Source: an uncultured Flavobacteriales bacterium (GTDB lineage Bacteria; Bacteroidota; Bacteroidia; Flavobacteriales_D; Sanyastnellaceae). From it: 13,916 nucleotides of DNA. Positions 7,613 to 13,916 of the stretch are shown piece by piece. Positions within the stretch are counted from its first letter, which is position 1. Every line of letters begins with the position of its first letter. The position numbers were made by a program, and so were the translations under genes. The notes beneath the pieces were generated by a model. It was not told the DNA's origin and did no database searches. It was given only the letters and a program-made list of their open reading frames with translations. Location: positions 1 through 13,916 of the forward strand of contig CALCNZ010000368.1 of assembly GCA_937897625.1 (NCBI GenBank). Reading direction: 5' to 3'.

Positions 7613-9688
7613 TCAATCTTCAGGGAAGAAACGGTAGTCTTCAATTTCAGCTGCCTCACGAAGTGAGTTGAACAACGTCATTGGTGCACTTGCTTTCTGA
7701 CCACGCATTTTATCTTTTCTAAACGATACGTAGTTATCTGGACTTTCAACACGGGTTACATCTGCAGCACGCTGAATCACATAAATACCGCCTTTCCCTT
7801 TAATAGGAGCAGAGATATTTCCTGTTGGCAATCCGAAGGCAGCGCCAATAGCAGCACTTTCAGTTTCTTGAACACCACTCTCAGGAATGTTACGCATAGC
7901 CATTGATAGGTTTTCGAAAGTTTTTACTTGTCCAGTTACCTTTCCAGCAATCTCTTCTAAAGAACTGCCAGTCATCATAGCCATGTATTTTTCAGCTTTC
8001 TTCTCTTTAATTACTTCTTGTTTCACGCGATCGTACACGTTCCGCAACGATGGAACTCCTTTTTCTTTGATTTCCATTAGACAAACAACAACAATTCCGT
8101 CATCAACTGAAATAGGCTGAGAGATAGATCCTTCTTTCGTTTCAGGATTGTAGGTCCAACCTATAATCTCAGAAGCACTTTGAACACCGCTTACAGCTGT
8201 CGCTTCAGGACGTACATTCGGAGAGTAAGTCAATCCGCCGTAATTCTCAACAGCACCTGCACGGAAGCTAGCACTGTCGCTGTGGTTCTGAATGAAGTCA
8301 ACAGCCTTTTGATAAGTTTCTTTCTTCGTAGCTGCGCTTGGTGCAATTGGTCTTTCAACTTGTGCGTAATAGGTTACAGGTTTAGCAGCACCTTTTTTGG
8401 TTACTTCAATTAAGTGAGTACCGTATTGAGATTCTACAATTTGAAGATCTCCAACTTTTCCATTGAAGCAAGCTGCATCAAACTCAGGAACCATGGCGCC
8501 TCTTCCGAACATACCTAGATCACCGCCCTTTACAGCAGATCCCGGATCTGTGCTGTACTTGGTAGCCATCTCGGCAAAATTCTTTTTGCTTTGAATAACT
8601 TTTTTCAATGAATCTGCTTTCGCTTTACCAGCAGCACCTTTCTCTTTGAAAAGAATGTGACGCGCCTGAACAGAATCAATCTCAGTTGCACGAGAGGTTA
8701 ACTTAACAACGCGTGCAACTCCACTAGAAACAAATGGACCCATTACACGTCCAATGCTATCAGAAAAAACTTGCGAATTGAACGGCTCTGGGAATGTTCC
8801 AGCTGCGTATTTTACTTTTGCAAATGCAGGATTTCCAGAGTTCGCGATAGCGAAAAGTGAATCTGCTTTTGCAGTTTTAGATTCATTGAATGCTGAAGCA
8901 ATCGTCTGAAGGCTCTCAAGGGTAGCAGCACTGTCGGAAGCACTTGTAACCAAAGGAATACGAACGTATGCAATTGTGCGACTTCTTTCTTGTTTGAAAT
9001 CACGGTCGTTTTTATGTTCGTTGTAATAACTTTCAATGTCATCATTCGAGAATGAAATTTCACTTTCCATGATCGAAGCGTATGGCTTCACAACATAAAC
9101 AATAGCTGCCTTGTCATTCGATTGGTGGAACAAACTCTTTGCATCCAACGAGTTTACATATGCACCAGCACCTACCAACGCATCATACTTTTCTTTCAAA
9201 CGCTTTTCAACAACAAGTCTTCTGTAACCAGTGAAGAGGTTAGGCTTCTCTGTTTCCATTTTCTTGAAGCTCTCGCGCATTTGCTCTTTGAATGGCAACG
9301 AATCTTGTCCTTGATAGAACGTGCTTTTCACGTAAGAGCTTAAGAAGTTACCGAAGAGAATTTCATCCAATTCTTCATCTGTAACCATTAGGCCTAAGCT
9401 CTGGTATTCAGGTTGAAGAAGGGTGTTTTCAATAAGATTGTTCCAAACATCATTTTCCAAACCGTGGGCCTGGCTGTTGTTGTAACTGAACAATTCAGAC
9501 TGCTCTTGAAGCATTGCTCTCCATTGGTCTTGCTTAATGTTCTCGCCATTAATTACACCAACTTTATCTGAAGGGCCACCGAACATTGCCATTACAGCGT
9601 CATACGGAATTAAGAAGCCGACAATACCAATGCCGACTAAGGCTAGTACTAGCCATCCTTGTTTACGAAGGGTTGAAATCATTGCCAT
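7613..9688 (-). CDS. PpiD/SurA-like membrane-anchored peptidyl-prolyl isomerase
   Basis: The 691-residue protein has one N-terminal membrane segment (about 11-35) after a basic start (ISTLRKQ), then a SurA_N-like chaperone region containing VGVINGENIKQDQW (43-56). A single parvulin domain spans about 339-432. Its marks are QARHILF with His344, YSTDP at 378-382, GGDLGMFGRGAMVPEFDAACF at 388-408, and GTHLIEV with His425. A further 250 residues follow without a recognised catalytic motif. PpiD is an inner-membrane, periplasm-facing foldase at the exit of the Sec translocon that helps newly exported proteins. The start MAM places the anchor correctly; a second ATG two codons later is possible. 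The stop is TGA, unlike its neighbours. It lies 76 bp after the CNNM gene on the same strand and may be the last gene of the coaX operon or have its own promoter. At 691 residues it is a little longer than E. coli PpiD, in line with Bacteroidota homologues. Confidence 0.93.
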   Translation of the reverse strand: MAMISTLRKQGWLVLALVGIGIVGFLIPYDAVMAMFGGPSDKVGVINGENIKQDQWRAMLQEQSELFSYNNSQAHGLENDVWNNLIENTLLQPEYQSLGLMVTDEELDEILFGNFLSSYVKSTFYQGQDSLPFKEQMRESFKKMETEKPNLFTGYRRLVVEKRLKEKYDALVGAGAYVNSLDAKSLFHQSNDKAAIVYVVKPYASIMESEISFSNDDIESYYNEHKNDRDFKQERSRTIAYVRIPLVTSASDSAATLESLQTIASAFNESKTAKADSLFAIANSGNPAFAKVKYAAGTFPEPFNSQVFSDSIGRVMGPFVSSGVARVVKLTSRATEIDSVQARHILFKEKGAAGKAKADSLKKVIQSKKNFAEMATKYSTDPGSAVKGGDLGMFGRGAMVPEFDAACFNGKVGDLQIVESQYGTHLIEVTKKGAAKPVTYYAQVERPIAPSAATKKETYQKAVDFIQNHSDSASFRAGAVENYGGLTYSPNVRPEATAVSGVQSASEIIGWTYNPETKEGSISQPISVDDGIVVVCLMEIKEKGVPSLRNVYDRVKQEVIKEKKAEKYMAMMTGSSLEEIAGKVTGQVKTFENLSMAMRNIPESGVQETESAAIGAAFGLPTGNISAPIKGKGGIYVIQRAADVTRVESPDNYVSFRKDKMRGQKASAPMTLFNSLREAAEIEDYRFFPED

Positions 9689-9722
9689 AGTTATGGACTA
9701 TAAAAATTAGGAGTGCGAATAT

Positions 9723-9744
9723 CGGAAATTTGCTCGGAAATTCC
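9723..9744. repeat. Short tandem direct repeat upstream of ppiD
   Basis: CGGAAATT occurs at 9723-9730 and again at 9735-9742, a 12-bp period. The second copy also forms the small palindrome GGAAATTCC (9736-9744). It lies 35-56 bp upstream of the ppiD ATG, where an operator or promoter element could sit. It is short, and a chance occurrence is possible. Confidence 0.3.
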
Positions 9745-9764
9745 TTGTTTTTTTTTAGCTAGGA

Positions 9765-11069
9765 TTAGCTATTTGTTATTTCTTCAATATTTTGAAGCTG
9801 AACAAGCTTAATTTGACGCTCATTCACAGCCAGAATAGTAAAGCGGTATCGGTCAATGACGAATTCCTGATTCACCTCTGGAAAGCCTTGGTGGAAGTTA
9901 AGAATGAGCCCTCCGAGCGTATCATATTGCTCCTCGTCTTCAGGAAGTTCCAATTTGTATTTCTCATTGATGTAATGAACGTCGAGCCTTCCAGCGAATT
10001 CATACCAACCTTTGGATACCTCACGCTCGACATTGTCAATGGTGTCGTGTTCGTCTTCAATTTCGCCAAAAATTTCTTCAATAATGTCTTCGAAGGTGAT
10101 AAGTCCACTTGTTCCACCAAATTCATCTACTACTGCAGCAACACTTTTTTTCTGGCTTCGGAATATTTTTAAAATCTCGTTGGCCGCCATGGGCTCGGGA
10201 ACAATGGCAATTGGACGAAGAATTTCTTTGATCTCTTTCGGATTTTTGAAGAAGTCGCTGAAGTGAACGTAACCAATGAGCTGGTCTATGTTTTCGCGGT
10301 AAACAATGATTTTTGAAAGCTTCGTTTCAATGAAAAGATTTTTCGCTTTCGCAATGCTTTCAGTAATATCAATGGCCACAATTTCATTTCGAGGCAACAT
10401 GCAATCACGCGCCTTCAACAAAGAAAAATCGAGGGCATTTTGAAAGAATTGAATTTCTAAGTCCAATTCGTTCTGTTGAGAATTTGCGCCGGTAAAACCT
10501 TCCAAATAGTGATTCAAATCTGTTCGTCCGAAAACCACATTTTGTTCTTTCGGCGAGTTTCTAAAGAGCATAGAAATAATCCATTCGCTAACTTTGGTAA
10601 CGCTGTATGCGAATACAAATAAAATTGCGTACCAGATTGCAATCAGCGGTGAAAGTCGCAGCAGCCACTTATTCGGCTGGGAAGAGAGCAGCGCCTTGGG
10701 AATGAATTCCCCGAAAATTAAAACCACCAAGGTGGAAATGATGGTTTGAAGAATAAGTACCCCATAATCACCAATCGCTTCATAGAGAAAAGGGAAATTC
10801 GAATCGAGAATAGAAGTCAAGACATCTCCGAAAATAATTCCATAAATAACCAATGAAATATTATTTCCAACCAACAACATGGCTAAGAATATTTTTGGTT
10901 TTCCAACGAGTGAGGAAAGAATGGAAGCACCGAAGACTCCTTGCTTTTTGTCTAACTCAATTTTTAATTTGTTGGAAGTAAGGAAGGCTATTTCAACGCC
11001 GGAATAAAAGGCACATCCGAGCAAGGTGCCAAGAATAATGAATATCTGCGAAGCTTCTATGTTACCCAT
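9765..11069 (-). CDS. CNNM/CBS-domain membrane protein (hemolysin C / CorB family)
   Basis: The 434-residue protein has the usual three parts. A CNNM transmembrane domain covers about 1-190, with YSGVEIAFLTSN at 22-33, VGNNISLVIYG at 67-77 and GEFIPKALL at 120-128. A CBS pair covers about 218-340, ending in VVDEFGGTSGLITFEDIIEEI (313-333). A CorC_HlyC domain fills about 353-430. Bacterial members are linked to magnesium or sodium transport and metal resistance; the old hemolysin label is doubtful. GldE, a gliding-motility protein, belongs to the same family, but gldD, its usual neighbour, is absent, so I would not call this GldE. The start overlaps the previous small gene by 8 nt (ATGGGTAA), which implies coupled translation. 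Its place after lptC suggests an envelope role, but that is inference. Confidence 0.92.
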   Translation of the reverse strand: MGNIEASQIFIILGTLLGCAFYSGVEIAFLTSNKLKIELDKKQGVFGASILSSLVGKPKIFLAMLLVGNNISLVIYGIIFGDVLTSILDSNFPFLYEAIGDYGVLILQTIISTLVVLIFGEFIPKALLSSQPNKWLLRLSPLIAIWYAILFVFAYSVTKVSEWIISMLFRNSPKEQNVVFGRTDLNHYLEGFTGANSQQNELDLEIQFFQNALDFSLLKARDCMLPRNEIVAIDITESIAKAKNLFIETKLSKIIVYRENIDQLIGYVHFSDFFKNPKEIKEILRPIAIVPEPMAANEILKIFRSQKKSVAAVVDEFGGTSGLITFEDIIEEIFGEIEDEHDTIDNVEREVSKGWYEFAGRLDVHYINEKYKLELPEDEEQYDTLGGLILNFHQGFPEVNQEFVIDRYRFTILAVNERQIKLVQLQNIEEITNS

Positions 11070-11256
11070 TGTTCTTATTCATTCTGCGGTACATGCCTAA
11101 ACGAAAGAGAAACCACATGAGTGCAATGGCAGGAATGAATAAGTTATCGGCTCCTTTGTCCCAACCTACTTGCGAAATCATATAAAGAGCGTAGCCAAAT
11201 GAAGCAACCACTACAATGGCCCAAGCCACCAACACTATTTTATTTAAATTATTCAT
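11062..11256 (-). CDS. Small two-TM membrane protein of unknown function
   Basis: The product has 64 residues from the ATG at 11254-11256. A TTG start at 11271 would add five residues but is less likely. Two hydrophobic segments are visible, about 6-28 and 38-54, joined by a polar hinge (SQVGWDKGAD). The tail is basic (RRMNKN), so both ends are predicted to be cytoplasmic. It overlaps lptC upstream by 8 nt (ATGAATAA) and the CNNM gene downstream by 8 nt (ATGGGTAA). Being locked into the operon at both ends is the best evidence that it is real. I recognise no family. A role with LptC or with the CNNM protein would be guesswork. Confidence 0.8.
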   Translation of the reverse strand: MNNLNKIVLVAWAIVVVASFGYALYMISQVGWDKGADNLFIPAIALMWFLFRLGMYRRMNKNNG

Positions 11257-11800
11257 TGTTCTGGGCGTCAAAGTTACCCGAAGTTTGGTTTATTTCATAA
11301 TTGGAAAATGAACCGTTGCTGCGAAGCCCGGTTCCTTCAAGCACACTGTTTTCCGAAGTTATACGAACGAAATTGGGTGTGTAGACCAAGTCAGAGTCTA
11401 AATAAAAAGTGAGTGAAGAAGTTTCTAATTTTTCTTTTTTCCAGTTTTCCAAAACCAAATCTCCTTTCGTCCAAAGGATATTGCTTTTCTGGGAGAAGAT
11501 CGCCTCATTGCCTTTCATGGTGCCCGTGTATTCTCCGAGAGAATCGAAGAATTGAATGTAGAAAGATTTTGGAGCAATTAAGTAAGAGCTGTCACTCACG
11601 TATTGATCCAACTGAATTGCGTAAATTTTCGTTCGAACCACCCCGTCGCTTGAGTAACTAAAGCAAGAGTTGAACGTACTTTGAACGGGTACAAGTTTCG
11701 GGTCAGTAATTGCCTTGATTTCTGAAATTTCATTCTGACATCCCATCAAAATAAACACAACCGCGAATGCGGCAGCTATTTTTCGGAAGGGGTTAATCAT
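11249..11800 (-). CDS. lptC: LptC-like lipopolysaccharide export lipoprotein
   Basis: The 183-residue protein begins with a basic, hydrophobic leader ending in LMGC (residues 18-21), a lipobox with Cys21 as the lipidated residue. The body is a strand-rich LptC/YrbK-type domain. The most telling part is the C-terminal half, with SSLTFYLDSDLVYTPNFVRI (127-146) and GTGLRSNGSFSNYEI (156-170), matching the repeated beta-jellyroll pattern and the G-x-GL signature of the family. In E. coli LptC bridges the inner-membrane LptBFG complex and periplasmic LptA, handing over LPS. There it is held by a transmembrane helix rather than a lipid. The ATG overlaps the stop of the upstream barrel gene (ATGATTAA) and its own stop overlaps the next gene (ATGAATAA). 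The sequence is divergent, so the name rests on the domain pattern plus the neighbours. Confidence 0.82.
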   Translation of the reverse strand: MINPFRKIAAAFAVVFILMGCQNEISEIKAITDPKLVPVQSTFNSCFSYSSDGVVRTKIYAIQLDQYVSDSSYLIAPKSFYIQFFDSLGEYTGTMKGNEAIFSQKSNILWTKGDLVLENWKKEKLETSSLTFYLDSDLVYTPNFVRITSENSVLEGTGLRSNGSFSNYEINQTSGNFDAQNNE

Positions 11801-13154
11801 ACTTTCTCTGCACGAACCAACGCTCGAACGGATGAAGTTTAAATCCGATTAGGAAAGCGGCGTAGTTCTCCTTAGTTGCAAGTTCTGTGCTGTTGCCATA
11901 GGTTCCAAATTCAGCAGAAAGACAAAGCGTACTGGTGGTTTTAGAAGATCGCATAGGCATTTGCAATCCGCAAGTAAAGGCTTCTTGAACAATGTTATTT
12001 CCGTTCAGCCCAACATAAGTCTGTGCCGATTTCATTCCAATACGATACGTGCATGCTCCGAAATAATTCTTTTCACCGCCATTTGCATTCGGTATGTATT
12101 CCAAGCCAATTCCCATGTTTTTCGAATTGTGGAAACTTTGATTGTTCACCTGAATCAGCGAATTGAGATTTTCAACCGACTTCCAATCTTGCTCACGATA
12201 GGAAACACTTAAAGAAAGGGTTCCCGATTTTTTAAACTCGTGCGTAATAGCCGCACCAAGCTGAATGCGCTGAGGAAGCACAAAAGACAATTGCGTATAG
12301 GTGGTATCTAAGATGGTGTGCACAGCCAATTCTACGCCCGATACTGTTCGCGTGGACTGACGAATATCTTGAACTTTTGGATTGATGTTGTTTTGCAATT
12401 CATACGTTCCTGCCAAATGAAACCAAGTAGAGCGGGTAACTTTTCCTGCTGCTTTTCTTTGATGAATAGGAAAGGAGTAGTGCGCTCCAAAGGTGAAGTT
12501 CGCGTCTGAAATAGACTTGCGATTGGTAAACTTGCTATTAAAGACAGAGGTGTTGTCGAAAATAATGCGGTCAATTTGTAAGATAGAACCGAAGCGGAAA
12601 TTTAAGTTGGTTCCAATGGATAGGGTATGCGTTCGCGCATGGGTGCTGTCTGCATGAAGAATGAAGGTTCTTGCAAATCCCATTTGAACTTTGTTAATCC
12701 CTCCTTCACCGGAATAGCTATATTTTGCTCGAAGGCTGTCGTTAATGGTTTTGATATTTGAAAACTGATAACCCACCACGCTCTCGGGGGTTATGCCCAT
12801 TGCAAATCCCCACTTGCTTCCTGCGCGCTTAAATCCGAAGGCAATTTCGCCCACTTGACCTCCCAAATAATTGGTGTGGCCATTGGATGAAATGAGCTGT
12901 GAACTTTTTGCAAAAACACTTCCTTGAAAAGTAGTTTCAGCGAACAATGCAAACGAAGCGGGATTCGATAAATTAACACCTGAAAAATCGGGTAAGGCAA
13001 TGGATGCGTTGCCCATGGCGGAATATCGCGGATTGAAGCCAATATCTGTTAACCCAATGCCGAAACGCGAATAAGGAGAATTCACAGGAATTTGAGCTTG
13101 CATATGCATGCTCATTGCCGAAATCAAAACAAGAAAAATATATTTAAGATTCAT
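11793..13154 (-). CDS. Outer-membrane beta-barrel protein, FadL-like
   Basis: From the ATG at 13152-13154 the protein has 453 residues and a clear signal peptide (about 1-20, cleavage after MQA). A frame extension to 13181 would bury the signal sequence and is rejected. The mature N-terminus SPYSRFGIG and the downstream NLSNPASFA are marks of the Bacteroidota FadL/OMPP1-like group. The rest alternates short amphipathic strands with polar loops, and the end (ERWFVQRKYD) is a short basic tail after the last strand, common in this group. FadL proteins move hydrophobic compounds across the outer membrane, but no substrate can be read from this sequence. It overlaps coaX upstream by 11 nt (ATGAATCTTAA) and lptC downstream by 8 nt. 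The position beside lptC hints at an envelope-assembly link, which is inference only. Confidence 0.85.
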   Translation of the reverse strand: MNLKYIFLVLISAMSMHMQAQIPVNSPYSRFGIGLTDIGFNPRYSAMGNASIALPDFSGVNLSNPASFALFAETTFQGSVFAKSSQLISSNGHTNYLGGQVGEIAFGFKRAGSKWGFAMGITPESVVGYQFSNIKTINDSLRAKYSYSGEGGINKVQMGFARTFILHADSTHARTHTLSIGTNLNFRFGSILQIDRIIFDNTSVFNSKFTNRKSISDANFTFGAHYSFPIHQRKAAGKVTRSTWFHLAGTYELQNNINPKVQDIRQSTRTVSGVELAVHTILDTTYTQLSFVLPQRIQLGAAITHEFKKSGTLSLSVSYREQDWKSVENLNSLIQVNNQSFHNSKNMGIGLEYIPNANGGEKNYFGACTYRIGMKSAQTYVGLNGNNIVQEAFTCGLQMPMRSSKTTSTLCLSAEFGTYGNSTELATKENYAAFLIGFKLHPFERWFVQRKYD

Positions 13155-13854
13155 TCGCACAAGAGATGGCATAAAGTCCAATTAATGTTAAATTCAATTC
13201 TACAAAGATGCGGTAATTCAACTGTTTCGCAAAATGCTCGGAATCAGTGCCTGTAAATACTACCGCAATTTCAGGCATTTCCGCAAGAGCGTATTCAATA
13301 TATCCCTTCAATTCAGAAAGTATTCCGAAGTTCACGCTGCTTAGCATAGCCCCTTGGGTAGAGTTTTCAAACGGCTTATTTGTTTCTGCTAACTCAAGAA
13401 GAGGCAGCCGCCCAGTGAATTCATGCATTCCACGAAGACGAGCCTGAGCACCCAAAGAGATAACCCCACGCATTAGTTCATTGTTTTTTCCAACTGAATA
13501 AGTAATGCACGTTCCGAAGTCAACTATGAGTGATGCGCTTTTTCCGAATAGCGATGTTGCGCCTGCAACATTGGCCAAACGATCTTTTCCAGCTACACCC
13601 TCAGAATAATTATATTTCGGGAATTTTTTTTCTTCAATGGGTTTACAGAAATTGTAAAGTGTTAGAAAATTTTGTTGCTCAGAATCGCTTCGAACAGAAG
13701 AATAATAAAATGGCAGAGAGTGCTTCTCTCTCAATTCATTCAAGGCTGAATCCAATTCTTTATCGGAAATTCTCCCGGATTCAACAAGTACATTGTTCTG
13801 AAATAAACCCCATTTAATAGAAGTATTACCCTGGTCTAAAATAAGGCAATTCAT
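13144..13854 (-). CDS. coaX: Type III pantothenate kinase, somewhat divergent
   Basis: CoaX phosphorylates pantothenate, the first step of CoA synthesis. The 236-residue protein has the ASKHA-fold marks: LILDQGNTSIKWGLF (4-18) for phosphate binding, GKDRLANVAGA (89-99) for the pantothenate-site GxDR motif, and DFGTCIT (112-118), whose Asp112 is the expected catalytic base. Family members usually have GGxIxPG and TGG motifs. Here the corresponding stretches read RGVISLG (129-135) and TGTD (201-204), so both glycine-rich loops deviate. The following RGMHEFTGRLPLLE (141-154) is normal for Bacteroidota CoaX. Length is close to that of the family. It is the first complete gene of the tight cluster running to the CNNM gene and overlaps the barrel gene by 11 nt. 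Activity is likely but not certain given the changed loops. Confidence 0.9.
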   Translation of the reverse strand: MNCLILDQGNTSIKWGLFQNNVLVESGRISDKELDSALNELREKHSLPFYYSSVRSDSEQQNFLTLYNFCKPIEEKKFPKYNYSEGVAGKDRLANVAGATSLFGKSASLIVDFGTCITYSVGKNNELMRGVISLGAQARLRGMHEFTGRLPLLELAETNKPFENSTQGAMLSSVNFGILSELKGYIEYALAEMPEIAVVFTGTDSEHFAKQLNYRIFVELNLTLIGLYAISCANES

Positions 13855-13880
13855 GGAATGCGGTTAGTTTTTGAGAACCG

Positions 13881-13916
13881 TTATAAGCCCTCTTCTTTCA
13901 TGTAAAACACCGCGCC
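13881..13916 (-). CDS. Possible C-terminus of an unidentified upstream gene
   Basis: On the minus strand the edge of the window reads GAVFYMKEEGL followed by TAA at 13881-13883, 26 bp before the coaX ATG. The residues look like real protein, and the spacing would suit an operon gene upstream of coaX. A second frame is also open to a stop at 13864-13866 (RGVLHERRGLITVLKN). Too little is visible to choose firmly or to name a family. Confidence 0.35.
   Translation of the reverse strand, partial: GAVFYMKEEGL

Noticed and set aside
9756..9771. TAGCTA-GGAT-TAGCTA inverted repeat at the CNNM stop, next to a T/A run, as a terminator
   Set aside because: On the minus strand, the direction of the gene, the hairpin is followed by A residues rather than U residues, and the stem is only six weak base pairs. 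On the plus strand no gene ends there.
9792..10172. 126-codon plus-strand open frame inside the CNNM gene
   Set aside because: It is antisense to the CBS and CorC_HlyC domains, with low-complexity hydrophobic and Phe-rich content typical of shadow frames.
9765..11069. Calling the CNNM/CBS protein GldE of gliding motility
   Set aside because: The family fits, but gldD, the usual neighbour, is absent and the genomic setting is the lptC-ppiD operon.

Overview
The window looks like chromosomal DNA from a member of Bacteroidota, most likely Flavobacteriales. The evidence is the absence of clear Shine-Dalgarno sequences, TAA at nearly every stop, a TAnnTTTG-type promoter element, an SDR-type threonine dehydrogenase, the long Bacteroidota form of QueA, and a run of envelope genes (coaX, FadL-like barrel, lptC, CNNM/CBS protein, ppiD-like foldase) in a familiar Bacteroidota order. 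I see no phage, IS, CRISPR, tRNA or rRNA. No intergenic gap exceeds about 76 bp.

Layout. Positions 1-2819 (+) hold the 3' part of a large envelope protein: the end of a gluzincin-like peptidase domain, a TolB-like beta-propeller and an Omp85-type C-terminal barrel. It converges, with a one-base gap, on a minus-strand pair of a membrane-anchored glutaminyl-cyclase-like M28 enzyme (2821-3846) and cysS (3836-5302). A strong hairpin terminator (5326-5354) separates cysS from an SDR-type L-threonine 3-dehydrogenase gene (5374-6327, minus). That gene is divergent from queA (6365-7561, plus) across a 37-bp gap with a good Bacteroidota promoter. queA converges on a ppiD-like gene, with a C(UUCG)G-capped terminator between them.

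From 13854 down to 7613 everything is on the minus strand: coaX, an outer-membrane barrel gene, lptC, a 64-residue two-TM protein, a CNNM/CBS protein and the PpiD-like foldase. The first five overlap by 11, 8, 8 and 8 nt, so they very probably form one translationally coupled operon. ppiD follows after 76 bp. The far right edge may hold the last codons of one more minus-strand gene.

Theme. Most products act at the cell envelope (LPS transport, barrel proteins, periplasmic folding, periplasmic N-terminal processing, ion or membrane homeostasis). The rest are housekeeping enzymes: cysteine charging, queuosine synthesis, CoA synthesis and threonine breakdown. This is mostly ordinary core genome. 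I did not find a convincing new defence or mobile system. The points most worth a second look are the peptidase/propeller/Omp85 fusion, the uniform same-phase gene overlaps, the small membrane protein in the lptC operon, and the lipobox on LptC.
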